From NCBI GenBank assembly GCA_023334545.1, contig JAADVB010000062.1, positions 18,346-82,345 on the forward strand: a DNA stretch of 64,000 nucleotides, written 5' to 3'. This DNA is from Salisapilia sapeloensis. Its lineage: Eukaryota > Oomycota > Peronosporomycetes > Peronosporales > Salisapiliaceae. The stretch's first letter is position 1; each line of letters begins with the position of its first letter. Position numbers and translations under genes: made by a program. A model generated the notes under the pieces. The model made no database searches. It saw only the letters and a program-made list of their open reading frames with translations, and was not told where the DNA came from. Below are positions 1 to 9,807 of this stretch, one piece after another.

Positions 1-1226
1 TCTATGAAGGGGAGTGGAAACACGGAAGGTGGAATGGAGAAGGAAGACATACTCGAGCCGACGGATCGACGTACAAAGGCGAGTTTCTCGCTGATCGTTA
101 CCACGGGTATGGGAAACTATACTATGGGCCTGGAGGAAAGTTGGGCTCTTACATCGGACATTTCAAGCATGGGAAGAAGATAGGCCATGGTTTGCGTGTG
201 TTTGCGGACAAAGTGAGCCAATACGAAGGAGCATTTGTCGATGATCAATTTCATGGATATGGCGTGCTAAAGATACCAGCGTACTCCCTCTCTGGATTTT
301 TCGATCGTGGTAGCATCTACGGCGAAGGAACCAAAAAGTTTGCTAATGGAAGTCACTATCAAGGAGAGTTTAACAATGGGCACTACCATGGTCGAGGTAC
401 ATTTACATACTCTGACGGTAGCTACTACAGCGGAGACTTTGTGAGCTCTCAGAAGCATGGCAAAGGTAAACAAGTTTTTAGCAGCGGTGATGTATACGAA
501 GGCGATTGGGAATCAGACTTAATGCATGGCGTCGGAGAACTCACTAAAACCATCGAAAGTGTCGCTGGTAAAGGTCTCTTCAAGTACTGCGGGTGTTTCT
601 GTCAAGGCAAAATGCAGGACACGAATGCAAAAGTCACCTACCAATTTCTACCAACTTGCTTTAAAATACCTCATAAGTACACGGAAGCATTTGAGTTTCC
701 AGTAGGATCCACTTTGTTCCACCTTGGCAGTGGAAAAGTTGTTTATAAAGGAGGGATAAGCAGCGGATACTTTCACGGAAGCGGCACAATGACTTCTCCC
801 GATGGCAAGATGAGGAGTGGTGAATGGGTAGACGGAAAGCTGCAAGGAAATTGTCTGATCGTCCGTCTACCTTTGCAGTATGAAATATTGCAGCAACTTG
901 AAGCCAAATTTGGCAATAAGAACAGCGAAAACCGGAGACAACAATACATAAAAATTTGCGGACGATGGGAGGAAGTGAGTTTCTATGGAGAGATCGTCCA
1001 GAACAAAAGACACGGCCGAGGATCAATGACACTTGAAAATGGAGATACAATCTCTGGATATTTCCACAATTCCTTTCTCGAAGGCGAAGCTACGTACAAA
1101 TTTGGAATAAGTGGGAAAATCAGGAGCGCTTGGTATGAACGGGGCAAACGACTACACTGGATTGACAAAGTGGATAACCAAAACGTCGATCGAAATGCGG
1201 AACCAGAGGTAGGCGCTGACAAATGA
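1..1226 (+). CDS. MORN-repeat protein, 5' end outside the window
   Basis: The frame is open from base 3 to the stop at 1224-1226, so the gene starts upstream of the window. The visible ~407 residues are largely MORN repeats (Y-x-G-x-[FW] followed by H-G-x-G about 10 residues later). At least eight are recognisable, including YEGEWKHGRWNGEG at the very start and YQGEFNNGHYHGRG, YSGDFVSSQKHGKG and YEGDWESDLMHGVG further on. MORN repeats form elongated beta-meander sheets that bind lipids or act as scaffolds in cortical and flagellar structures. No catalytic domain (PIP kinase, SET) is visible in this part, but one could lie upstream. The 3' end faces the next gene with only 35 bases between the stop codons. 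Confidence 0.85.
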   Translation, partial: YEGEWKHGRWNGEGRHTRADGSTYKGEFLADRYHGYGKLYYGPGGKLGSYIGHFKHGKKIGHGLRVFADKVSQYEGAFVDDQFHGYGVLKIPAYSLSGFFDRGSIYGEGTKKFANGSHYQGEFNNGHYHGRGTFTYSDGSYYSGDFVSSQKHGKGKQVFSSGDVYEGDWESDLMHGVGELTKTIESVAGKGLFKYCGCFCQGKMQDTNAKVTYQFLPTCFKIPHKYTEAFEFPVGSTLFHLGSGKVVYKGGISSGYFHGSGTMTSPDGKMRSGEWVDGKLQGNCLIVRLPLQYEILQQLEAKFGNKNSENRRQQYIKICGRWEEVSFYGEIVQNKRHGRGSMTLENGDTISGYFHNSFLEGEATYKFGISGKIRSAWYERGKRLHWIDKVDNQNVDRNAEPEVGADK

Positions 1227-1261
1227 ACTATAAATTTCCTGTAATATGTAGAAAATACCGT

Positions 1262-2650
1262 TTAGAGTTCTTCATGTTTTGTTTCATCTTCACTATTAGC
1301 CTCTGATGTCTTATCGTTCACCTTGTCGTTCGCATACCCTTCATACAACACTTTCATTTTTACCAGACTTCGTTCGAGTTCCGACGCATATTCACGAGAG
1401 CACGCCGCAGCAGTCTCAAAAATAAGCTGATATGAACACATGGAGTTTTCACCCACACTAACAATTCTCTCTTGATCGCCACATCTGACGGAAACCCGAA
1501 CATGACGATTGATGTCATTGAGGCAGGGCTCTCCGTACGCATAGAATTGACTTCGAAAAGCACGATTGATGAGACGGCCTCTATCATCTTTTACGATGTT
1601 CGTATCGTCTGAAACGTCAGACCTCCATCCACTCCATATGCCCAGCCCGACTGCCCGTTCTGGCTGCTGCTGCTCTTTATCTGCCTCTCGGGGGACCTTC
1701 TGCTGCGTGACATTATGAAACGGACAGAATCGGATCAGGTACGTCTCAGGGATGACATTAGAGGTGCCTCCACGCAACTCAGTTTCTTTAAGCACAGTCG
1801 TAAAGCACTCGCCTTCCAGTGCAGCAAAGTCGAGCGTGTTGTCTGCCGATGAGAACACGGTTTCATCATTCAGGCGCTGAAGCATACCGACATCAAACTT
1901 GGCCAACTGCATCTTTCGGTACAGCAGTTGCATCTTTTGACGATCCCTTTGGTCCATCACCTGCACATTCTTCTGGACCAATGACTGGATGGACTCGACA
2001 TCCTCCTCCAGCTTCTTCATCTGTTGGTACCGTTCGCGCAGTCTATCTTTTAGCTTCGACAGTCTTTCAGACGCAGCTGAATGATAATTTGTACGCACAT
2101 CCAACCCTCGATGTACTGCTGCTATTCTGTCTTGTAGTGTGGCGATTTCGGACGCATAGTATTGGTCGCAATCGGATAAGCAAGTAGCTGATGGCTCATC
2201 ACTTCCATCACAGCAATCACACTTTCCGTCATTTATAGCAGATATAGGAGCGTATTGGGCTTTATGAGCGCACTGGAAGGCTCCATACACGTCTTGTAAC
2301 GAGTCGTTTGGAAACACATGAGAACAGGCGGATGTCAAGCGTTCATCGCTCCCATCTTCACAATCACAGAAGTCGTCGTTAATTTTGTCGCTGGAAACTG
2401 TATCAGCACAGATATTTGAGCCGAAAGTTGACTTTTCAAATTTGCCAAAGAAATCCCAATCTTCCGTATCATCCCCATCCTCCTCCTCAATATCTTCATA
2501 CAATATATCGCGTTTATTGGCAGAGGATGCATCAGCAATGATCGCGACTGACAGGAGAACAATAGCAAAGATGGTGGATGAGATTAAAGCCTTCGTGGAG
2601 CCTGGGAATAGAGGTCGTTGAGTCATTCTGCCACCCCAGTCCATTTTCAT
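1262..2650 (-). CDS. PRKCSH: Glucosidase II beta subunit (PRKCSH family)
   Basis: Regulatory subunit of ER glucosidase II, which trims glucose from N-glycans and keeps the alpha subunit in the ER. Near the N-terminus is a hydrophobic signal segment (ISSTIFAIVLLSVAIIA), then two LDL-receptor-A-like cysteine motifs (NDDFCDCEDGSDE and GKCDCCDGSDE), a coiled coil, and a C-terminal Cys-rich MRH-type region. The last residues are KHEEL, an HDEL-like ER-retrieval signal. About 462 residues, slightly shorter than the human protein. In-frame ATGs at 2650, 2644 and 2626 are all possible starts; the 2626 start puts the signal segment closest to the N-terminus. No intron. Transcribed toward the MORN gene. 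DOLPP1 at 32 kb acts in the same N-glycan pathway. Confidence 0.9.
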   Translation of the reverse strand: MKMDWGGRMTQRPLFPGSTKALISSTIFAIVLLSVAIIADASSANKRDILYEDIEEEDGDDTEDWDFFGKFEKSTFGSNICADTVSSDKINDDFCDCEDGSDERLTSACSHVFPNDSLQDVYGAFQCAHKAQYAPISAINDGKCDCCDGSDEPSATCLSDCDQYYASEIATLQDRIAAVHRGLDVRTNYHSAASERLSKLKDRLRERYQQMKKLEEDVESIQSLVQKNVQVMDQRDRQKMQLLYRKMQLAKFDVGMLQRLNDETVFSSADNTLDFAALEGECFTTVLKETELRGGTSNVIPETYLIRFCPFHNVTQQKVPREADKEQQQPERAVGLGIWSGWRSDVSDDTNIVKDDRGRLINRAFRSQFYAYGEPCLNDINRHVRVSVRCGDQERIVSVGENSMCSYQLIFETAAACSREYASELERSLVKMKVLYEGYANDKVNDKTSEANSEDETKHEEL

Positions 2651-2944
2651 ACTATCGTTGCGATTTATGTTGTCATTTTTTATATCCAATCAAATATGCT
2701 TTCTGGAATTTGTGCCAATAGAATTATGCTTGGAAATTGGCTACATCAAGAAGCAAAGTATCTTCCTGATTTCTACTTTAAAGAACATCTATAAAGGCAT
2801 ATTCATGAATGTAGCAAGTAGTCCATGCACATTAAAAGGAAGCTGCTCATACATTTGTTGTGAAACTGCAATATGAAAAGTCGTATGGGATGTAGCTTAG
2901 AGACGTCGCCAATGCCCAGTCACATTTGCTAACTACTGTAAAAC

Positions 2945-3868
2945 ATGGATTCTAAACCATCCGTGCGTCATTCCCAGTCCGCACAGAAGAAGCGGAGTCA
3001 CCGACATGTAAAAAATCCGTCCAAGTCGAATGCACGAAACTACAGCTCTAGTCAAGCAAAGCTGGGTGCCAATCACATTGACATGGAGCGACTAGAACGC
3101 ATTTTTATAAACCGTCCATCACCGCCAGCCAAGGCACAGAAGCATAAAGGAAAGCATCAACCTGGAAGGAAGCGTTGCATTGATGTGCGTGACATTTCGT
3201 CAGATGAATCATCCTCCGACTTCGACAGTGATAGCTCCAGCTTCAGTTCGCATTGTGTAGTGCGCCATCGAGACGAAGATCTACTCCAAAAGAATTTAGA
3301 GAAGCATAACCTTTACAAGGCACCGATTGTGACTTTACAAAATGGTTTAAAATCAAAAGTCGATGAAACAAGGTATCTGATGCAAAAGCAAAAAGAGGAT
3401 ACTCATTCCTACTTTCAAGAGCTAGCAAAGCAATTTAATCAAGAACTGAATCATCTCCGACGGCAGTATGAGCGAGAGCAGGTAGATCTAGAGAAACGGT
3501 TTCAAAATATGATGTCTGAGCATCAAGAAAGTGTCGACAAAGTGCTACAAGAGGCGATTCACAATCTGCAACCGATCAACTATTCACAAGTAAAAGTCAA
3601 TGCAGATACGAATGGCTTATCATCGTATTCAAATTCCGAGTGCCCTGTAGATTGTACAGACTTCTTTGTATCCAGTCATGACAACCATTTCAGTCCAAAT
3701 GACTTTGCTGGCAAAAGCGTAAAGAACAAAGCTACTCTTAAGAAGCATACCTTGAGTAGAGAAGATGATCGAGCAGAACCGTTTGCTCGTCTACTGAAAG
3801 AGAATAAAATGCAAAGAGCTCAGCTCAAGCTTCTAGAAGAACGTCTTGCCATCTTACAGAGTGACTAG
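2945..3868 (+). CDS. Basic, Ser-rich coiled-coil protein of unknown function
   Basis: A single intronless frame of 307 residues. The first ~100 residues are basic and Ser/Lys/His-rich, and an acidic serine run (SSDESSSDFDSDSSSFSSH) lies at about residues 80-100. Residues ~140-200 form a charged heptad-like coiled coil with many Q, E, R and L residues. A second short coiled coil ends the protein (LLKENKMQRAQLKLLEERL). No enzyme motif, membrane segment or signal peptide is visible. I do not recognise the family; the shape suggests a cytoskeletal or centrosomal structural protein, which is only inference. The ATG at 2945 follows an in-frame stop. Confidence 0.7.
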   Translation: MDSKPSVRHSQSAQKKRSHRHVKNPSKSNARNYSSSQAKLGANHIDMERLERIFINRPSPPAKAQKHKGKHQPGRKRCIDVRDISSDESSSDFDSDSSSFSSHCVVRHRDEDLLQKNLEKHNLYKAPIVTLQNGLKSKVDETRYLMQKQKEDTHSYFQELAKQFNQELNHLRRQYEREQVDLEKRFQNMMSEHQESVDKVLQEAIHNLQPINYSQVKVNADTNGLSSYSNSECPVDCTDFFVSSHDNHFSPNDFAGKSVKNKATLKKHTLSREDDRAEPFARLLKENKMQRAQLKLLEERLAILQSD

Positions 3869-3999
3869 GTAGATACAACCGTATGCAAACTGTAAAAGCA
3901 ACTAAACGTCGCTCTGTGTACAGCCAATACAGTCACCATGTACATTTCTACCTGCTAAACACCGTTGTTTCACATAAAAGCTAGTCGCATTCTTCATTT

Positions 4000-4674
4000 T
4001 CAGACAATATGATGTGGACTGTGCCTCCTAAAACTGCTGAACCCTGCTTCTCCGTCGTTCCGTGTGCCATAACTTCGGAGTGGACGGTAGATACTAAAGC
4101 TGGATTCACTGTGGCTTGTGTGTTGACTGCTACTCAGCGTTTCGTCCCGAGACGAAGTGCTGGATTGCCGAGACGGCGGGAACCCATTCGCAAGCAAAAC
4201 TCGATTCGGGTTACTGTTCATGACCTTGTACGGCCGCCCACACATCTTCTCGTAGAGCAGCAAAGCCCACGCGACGAAGCTGACCGCTAGGAACAAGTAG
4301 AACCTTGCTTCTAAAGCAGCTTCTCGCTCCGCTGCAATGGGAGCCGTGTAGCAGTCGCATTTCTGGCTAAAGATGGTCGTCGCACACTCGTTTCGAAAGT
4401 GGCAGCAGCAGGGTTGAAATGTCGAAAGAATTTGGCCGCAGAATACACCTTCGGACTCATTGTTGACCGCATGAGAGCAGTCTCCAGTTTCATGACAGAT
4501 AGCACATCCATAAGCAGCCGGCTCCGATTCATTGTATCGGCGCTGCTTTGATGCTGATAAGAGTTGTGCGACGTGCTGCTGCTGAAAGTTTAGATTGCCG
4601 TGAGCGTATTGTGCACTTGCGGTGTTTATACTCTGCAGCAGGAGGAAGAAGAGGAAGCATAACCATCGATTCAT
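4000..4674 (-). CDS. Secreted/type I membrane protein with 10-cysteine 'CCC' domain
   Basis: 224 residues: a cleavable signal peptide (MNRWLCFLFFLLLQSINTASA), an extracellular cysteine domain at ~55-110, one transmembrane helix (~124-141) and a Ser/Arg-rich cytoplasmic tail. The cysteines follow C-x2-C-x4-D-C-S-x-A-x9-C-x8-P-C-C-C-x5-C-x8-C-x-C. The same pattern, with nearly the same spacing, occurs in the two proteins at 61294 and 62917, so this is a distant paralogue at the other end of the window. Its tail lacks the Gly-rich repeats of those two. Function unknown; the layout suggests a cell-surface receptor or adhesin. Confidence 0.75.
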   Translation of the reverse strand: MNRWLCFLFFLLLQSINTASAQYAHGNLNFQQQHVAQLLSASKQRRYNESEPAAYGCAICHETGDCSHAVNNESEGVFCGQILSTFQPCCCHFRNECATTIFSQKCDCYTAPIAAEREAALEARFYLFLAVSFVAWALLLYEKMCGRPYKVMNSNPNRVLLANGFPPSRQSSTSSRDETLSSSQHTSHSESSFSIYRPLRSYGTRNDGEAGFSSFRRHSPHHIV

Positions 4675-4755
4675 GCTGTTGATCTCTACGTTTCTTCAAC
4701 ATGGGTGGATTTGCATCGGTAACGTTATTCCCTTGGCTCTTAAAGATACCGATTT

Positions 4756-5929
4756 ATGACACATCTCCGAGCGCTCAATCGCACAGCCACGATGTGGAGG
4801 CAGGCTACAGGATCACGAGGTCGTTGGGCAGCACTGGCAACTAGTCTCTCGATGTCTAGTGCGCTGGCCGGAAGTGCTTCATTCAAGAGCTACTGTAGCG
4901 ATACTGCAACGACGGACACCCAGCCGGGTCCTGCGCGGATAATCGTCCGAGACGCTGGTACCGCCTCCACGTCCTTTTATTGCTTCAAAATACTGAATAA
5001 TGTGTCAATGTACCATGAAGATGAGTTTTCGCGCAAGTGGAGTAAATTTAGCAAGGATGGAATGGACAAGCTCCTCGTCATGGCGGACTTTGATTACACG
5101 TTGACCAAAGTGAACACCCCTGCAGGTATCGAAATGCGGCATGTCTTCTCTATATCTTTTATAAACCCTTACTGACCATTGCATGTTGCAACCCCTACAA
5201 GGTGAAAGAGCTGAGAGCTCTCACGGCGTTTTGCTTCATGCCATGAGCAAGCAGTCGGCCACGGATGCTTGGAACACTTTCCTCCACTACTACCCGATCG
5301 AGCAGTCCACGACTCTCTCCAAAGAGGAAAAGCTTCCCCACATGCTCACGTGGTGGAACAAGCAGCACGCGTTTATCTTACAAAACGATCTGACAAGACA
5401 GGACGTGTTGGACGCTGGCAAGAAGAGTAACGTGACGTTCCGAGAGGGCTTTGACGACGTCTTCAACACCTTGACCGCCTTCAATGTCCCAACGCTCATC
5501 TTCTCCGCCGGCCTCTACGATGTCATCCACGCCCTGCTAGATCTTCACTACGGTCCGAATGCCACGCCAAGTAACGTCCACGTCATCTCGAACATGATGA
5601 AATTCGACACCGACGGCGTCGCACGTGAGTTTCAGGGTGAGATCATCCACAGCCTCAACAAGAACGCAGAGGTGCTCGCCGGCAGTTCCTTCCTCGAACA
5701 GTGCCACGCAGACGAGCGATCGAACGTCTTAATTCTGGGTGACTCCATCGGCGACGCAGACATGGCACATGGTCTAGACGAAGACAAGCACGAGATGCTC
5801 AAGATTGGCTTCGTAAATGACGGCGGTCAGGAGAAAGTGGAGCAATACTTGACCAAGTACGACGTCGTCCTCACGAATGACGCGAGTCTCCACCTGCTCA
5901 TCCTCTTGCTTTCGCAAATGCAGAAATAA
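4756..5929 (+). CDS. NT5C3: Pyrimidine 5'-nucleotidase (UMPH-1 / NT5C3 type)
   Basis: Join 4756..5125 and 5202..5929; the 76-nt GT-AG intron is phase 1. HAD-superfamily enzyme that dephosphorylates pyrimidine nucleoside monophosphates such as UMP and CMP. HAD motif I is DFDYTLT near the end of exon 1 (nucleophile Asp). The family cap-domain stretch follows, then FSAGLYDV, VISNMMKFD, and the acidic metal-binding motif ILGDSIGDADMA. The C-terminal half aligns along its length with human cytosolic 5'-nucleotidase III. About 365 residues; the ~90 residues before the nucleotidase core are rich in Ala, Ser and Arg and could be a mitochondrial presequence (inference). A second in-frame ATG lies at 4792. 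Confidence 0.88.
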
Positions 5930-5981
5930 GTCCAACAAATGTACATGCATTGCAAGTGAAATCAAAATCCTATTTAAGCGT

Positions 5982-7469
5982 CTACGAAATGTTGTTCGGC
6001 TTGAAAACGTTGAAGCCGTCACTAGCAGTGCTCACCAACACGCCTGGGCACTGCGGGTGGAAGTGGAGCTCCTTGATGTCCGATTGACCTTGGTGGATGA
6101 ACAGCAGCTGAGGCGGGACGTCCACGTCCATTCCCTCGGCCGCACTGGCGTTCTCCTTGTCTTCTTCCACAGACATATCCCAGACGCTGAGTTGATTATC
6201 GGCACCACTCACAGCCACGACAGACTCGTCATTCGGATGCCACTCGATCGACGTGATGGGCGCCGTGTGGTAGCGGAAGTTTGCGACAGGAGCATCCGGC
6301 TTAAAGTTACGCATGTCCCAAATCTTGAACGTTCCGTCGTCCGATCCGGACGCCAACAAGTACGCCACGTTCGAGTTCCACGAGATGACATTCACGTCGT
6401 CGGTGTGGGCGTTGTCACACGACAGCATCGCGTTCTCCTTTCGTCTCGTGTCCCAGATCTTGATGCTGCGATCGGCAGAGCACGACGCCAGCACCGATGC
6501 TTCTGTCGGACTCCATTGCAAGTCCTCGACGGATGCTCTGTGGCCCGAGAATGGAGTCGGGTCGACGTTCCATGTGCCTCCTTCTTGCGGCTGCCAGACG
6601 TAGATCTTGCTAGCGCAGTCTCCCGTGGCTAGCTGACCAGGAACAACCGGAGACCAGTCCATGCCAAAGCCCTCATCGGCATGACCAGAGTAGGTGTAAA
6701 TAGGTGTCTGCTGCTTCTTCATGCTCGGGACGGGCTTGGAAGATCCATCCAGGGATTGAAGCTGGTTGGCAATGTCCCACAGATGCACTTCCTTCGTGTC
6801 CGCCCACGTCGCGACGATGTTGGAGGACTGTGGCATGCATCGGATGCGGTTGACTCCGCCTGGGTGCGGAATCGCTCGAGACTCGAGCAACGGGTCTCCG
6901 TCCATTGCAGAGTTCTCGTCATCTGACTCATCTTCCGAGTCCGAATCCGAGTTGGGGTCCTTCTGCTTGGTCTTGTACAGGTCCGCCATCTTCATGACTG
7001 TGATCTGGTTCTCATCTCGAGACGAAGCCTGTGTGCCAGCAACCATGTACATGGACAATGGAAACTTGGTGCGTACAGCTCCCAAGTTGTCTCGTACGAC
7101 GTCGATACTGAGAGCTGGCCACTCGGCTGTCATGGCGTAATACATGTCGTAGGCGCTGCTGTCATAGTCCAGCTCCTCGCCATCGCCGACTTCATTCACA
7201 CCTGGCAAAAACACCTTCTTCTCCATCTTCTCTTCGTCATCATCTTCCATGTCGACGTCCTTGCCGGTGGTAATTTCTTCGTCTACATCCTCATCGTCAT
7301 CGTCGTCCTGCTCCTCCACCATTTCCTCATCGTCGATATCGTCACCAAACGGGTCTTCAAACACCAAATCTTCGCCATTTTCGTCCTTTGGGTTGCCTAC
7401 GTCAGCCGTATGGCGCTTTGCACTGGCGTCGGACACCTCCTCAACACTTCGCTTCGCTCCACCTCGCAT
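5982..7469 (-). CDS. GRWD1: Glutamate-rich WD-repeat protein GRWD1/Rrb1
   Basis: WD40 beta-propeller chaperone for ribosomal protein L3 (uL3), acting in nucleolar 60S assembly. 495 residues, no intron. The order is a basic N-terminus, a very acidic segment (~35-85), the family signature around AYDMYYAMTAEWPALSID, a second acidic run, then about five clear WD repeats, for example YSGHADEGFGMDWSP, FSGHRASVEDLQWSP and DNAHTDDVNVISWN, several ending in WD or WDTR. Acidic N-terminus plus 'EWPALS' is the family hallmark. The 234 bases upstream form a divergent promoter shared with NDUFAF6. Confidence 0.92.
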   Translation of the reverse strand: MRGGAKRSVEEVSDASAKRHTADVGNPKDENGEDLVFEDPFGDDIDDEEMVEEQDDDDDEDVDEEITTGKDVDMEDDDEEKMEKKVFLPGVNEVGDGEELDYDSSAYDMYYAMTAEWPALSIDVVRDNLGAVRTKFPLSMYMVAGTQASSRDENQITVMKMADLYKTKQKDPNSDSDSEDESDDENSAMDGDPLLESRAIPHPGGVNRIRCMPQSSNIVATWADTKEVHLWDIANQLQSLDGSSKPVPSMKKQQTPIYTYSGHADEGFGMDWSPVVPGQLATGDCASKIYVWQPQEGGTWNVDPTPFSGHRASVEDLQWSPTEASVLASCSADRSIKIWDTRRKENAMLSCDNAHTDDVNVISWNSNVAYLLASGSDDGTFKIWDMRNFKPDAPVANFRYHTAPITSIEWHPNDESVVAVSGADNQLSVWDMSVEEDKENASAAEGMDVDVPPQLLFIHQGQSDIKELHFHPQCPGVLVSTASDGFNVFKPNNIS

Positions 7470-7703
7470 CGCTGCTTGTCTCTGATAACGCGAATGGCTG
7501 GCTGAATCGCTGGCACATTCCTACATACAGACTTCAAGTCAGTGTCGATCAGCGAAATACATACCAGAAGTATACAGCCAATATCGCTTTAAAATAACAG
7601 AGGACTGACCACAGCTTTTATCATGTTGTAGCAATAGACTTTTCGTATAGAATTAGCCTATTGACAATGCCAACCCCACCACCCGAATCGAGCACAAAGT
7701 GGA
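7470..7703. promoter_or_regulatory. Divergent promoter region, GRWD1 / NDUFAF6
   Basis: 234 bases separate the two divergent start codons (7469 on minus, 7704 on plus). The spacer must hold both promoters. It contains AT-rich stretches around 7560-7600, but I see no unambiguous TATA box or initiator, so it is called on position only. Confidence 0.5.
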
Positions 7704-8866
7704 ATGGTGACAAGTATGCGAGGCATTCGAGCTGCAGCGTCCGTTTCTCGATCAGCAGGCTATGCACACAGCCGCAACTTCTGGAGACAGGAACAGAGGT
7801 TTGCACACACTGACACCCACGCCCAAGATGATGCGAGACAATTGCAGCAATCCGTCCAGTACGTCCAATCACAATGATATCGCTAATAGCGTGCATTTGG
7901 CTGTCAACACTCCATCTCACGCCTTTATACAGAAAGCAAGACTATGACCACTTTGCATGCGGACTATTGCTACCTGTGGATGTTCGCCCGTCCTACTTTG
8001 CCATCGTATGTCGTTTTACACTACTGTCTTGATTGCGTCTCAACCTCGTCATGCAGAGAGCCATGAATGCAGAGCTGTCCACCATTAAAGATACGGTACG
8101 TGGAAACGCTTCCACGGGTGCCCTCCGTCTCGATTGGTGGCGCCAACAGCTTCAGATGCTGTACGACTCACCGGAACTAGCGTCAAATAACTACCTCTTA
8201 CGAGGTCTAGGCCGTGCCATCCACAAGCACAACCTGACGCATCGATTCTTCGAGCGAATCATAGATGCTCGTCTCCAAGACCTGGAGACCGAAAATGTTC
8301 AGACGCTGCCACAGCTAGAAGCGTACTGTGAGAAGACTGCGTCATCACTACTCTACCTCACGCTTGAGTGTCTCGACATTAGAGACGACAACGCCGACGA
8401 GGCTGCAGGTCACGCTGGTGTGGCGACAGGAATCACAACGTTGCTCCGAGCCATGCCACACCACAGCAAAAAGGAGCAGATTTACCTGCCGGAAGACATA
8501 CTTCGCAAGGTACATGTCAGATTAGAGTACTGTCGGAACGAGTACTAACGCCTTATGCAGCACAATGTACAAGCAGCGGATGTCCTACAGGGTGCTGGAG
8601 ACGCTGACGCAGGGGAAAAGGTGGCTCCGGCTGTGTTCGATGTCGCGTGTCGGGCGCTGGAGCACGTCCGAGCAGCTCGCGAGTTGCAGCAGAAGCTTCC
8701 GAAGCAAGCGTTCCCAGCCTTCCTTCCTCTCGTCCCTGTGAACAGGTACTTGTCGGACCTAGAGACGGCAGGCTTCAACGCATTTTCAGAGGATCTGAGG
8801 AAACCGGTGCACCCTGTGAAACTGCACTATGCCATCGTAAAGCACTACTTCCTCGGTCGAATTTAA
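7704..8866 (+). CDS. NDUFAF6: NDUFAF6-like complex I assembly factor (squalene/phytoene synthase fold)
   Basis: Join 7704..7858, 7933..8005, 8057..8509, 8561..8866; 328 residues. Introns are 74, 51 and 51 nt, and the last carries a TACTAAC branch site at 8543-8549. Mitochondrial factor needed for early complex I (ND1) assembly. The N-terminus is Arg/Ala/Ser-rich, consistent with a presequence. Family-conserved stretches run across the exon joins: KQDYDHFACGLLLPVDVRP, RAMNAELSTIKDT, LRLDWWRQQLQMLY, SSLLYLTLECL and the C-terminal LPKQAFPAFLPLVPV. The Asp-rich catalytic motifs of true squalene synthases are absent, as in human NDUFAF6. The ATG at 7716 is an alternative start. Confidence 0.88.
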
Positions 8867-8917
8867 AAGGAAAAACATATATTTTCTTCCGAAGGAAATT
8901 CAAATAGCTAGCTTTCC

Positions 8918-9671
8918 TTACGACCGTTGCTTCTTCAATGCACTTTCATCTCTGGATTCTTGCGGACTTGACGTCGACGCAGGCGACTTGGATACACCAG
9001 ACGCAGCGCTCGACGCTCGGCGCTTCTCCAGGGCATTCAACTGGCCTTGCAGCTGGTCTTTCTTGAGCTTCACTCGGTTCTCGAACTCAAATCCGCTCTT
9101 AAAGTAGTCCAGTCGAGACGGAGCAGAGATGTGAAGCAGCTCCTCTTCGATCGCACATGCCTAGGTATAGATTTAGAACTCTTGTATCCTGTTTATCATA
9201 AAGAGAATAACGTACGACTTGGAGCAGATCCTCGTACGTCTGACAGCGACTCGTGTACGCATCTCGGATCTTGGCACGAACGGCCTGCCTCTCTTCGATC
9301 GTCAAATAAGTCCGCCAGTCCTGCATCGAAGTCGACGAGCCGCTATTCGTACTTTGAGAAACGCTTCGCGTGGCACCTCCTGGCGGCCCGACGGCACTCG
9401 CCGAGATGGCAGAAGAATGTGGCACATTCCTGCCACCTGTGTTCGAGCGATGGTACACGCCAGAGGCTGTGGCCGCGCGAGCCATTTGCGGCGGACTCGT
9501 GTGGGGTAAGGACGTATGGAGAACGGACGGAATGGAGTTCATGCCGACGCCCAGTCGACCTGTGTTCGGGTTTCCGCTCGACGACGGATATGCGCTCGAG
9601 GAGCCGCTGGCGCTATTGCTCAGCGTCCGCTTGAGCGACGGGATCGAGTTGCCGCTATTCGCTCCGTTCAT
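8918..9671 (-). CDS. KIX-domain protein, Mediator subunit 15-like
   Basis: Exons 9216..9671 and 8918..9160 (minus strand), with a 55-nt phase-0 intron; 232 residues from the ATG at 9671. The N-terminal two thirds is low-complexity (Ser, Gly, Asn, Pro). It is followed by a three-helix KIX-like domain starting SMQDWRTYLTIEERQAVRAK and continuing over the splice into EEELLHISAPSRLDYF, then a basic coiled coil and a Ser-rich tail. KIX domains in MED15/Gal11 and CBP bind activation domains, and the combination of Ser/Asn-rich linker and KIX fits a short MED15 or another coactivator. The frame stays open upstream of 9671 to 9890 without a clear ATG or splice acceptor, so the N-terminus may be incomplete. 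Confidence 0.65.
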
Positions 9672-9807
9672 GCAATCTCCCTTACTTTGGTCTTTAACGC
9701 CGTTTTCGGTGACCAGCAGACTGGTACCGTCGCAGGCGAGTGTAACCCTGGATTTTGATGGTAGAAAAGCAAGTATATTGAAAGTTAGTGTGGTGGAGCT
9801 TGAGAAG

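Noticed and set aside
5183-5929. Second nucleotidase frame as a separate gene
   Set aside because: It joins in phase to the upstream HAD motif I exon; alone it would lack the catalytic Asp.
5877-6632. 251-codon plus-strand frame over GRWD1
   Set aside because: Antisense shadow of the WD40 gene; low-complexity Val/Arg-rich text.
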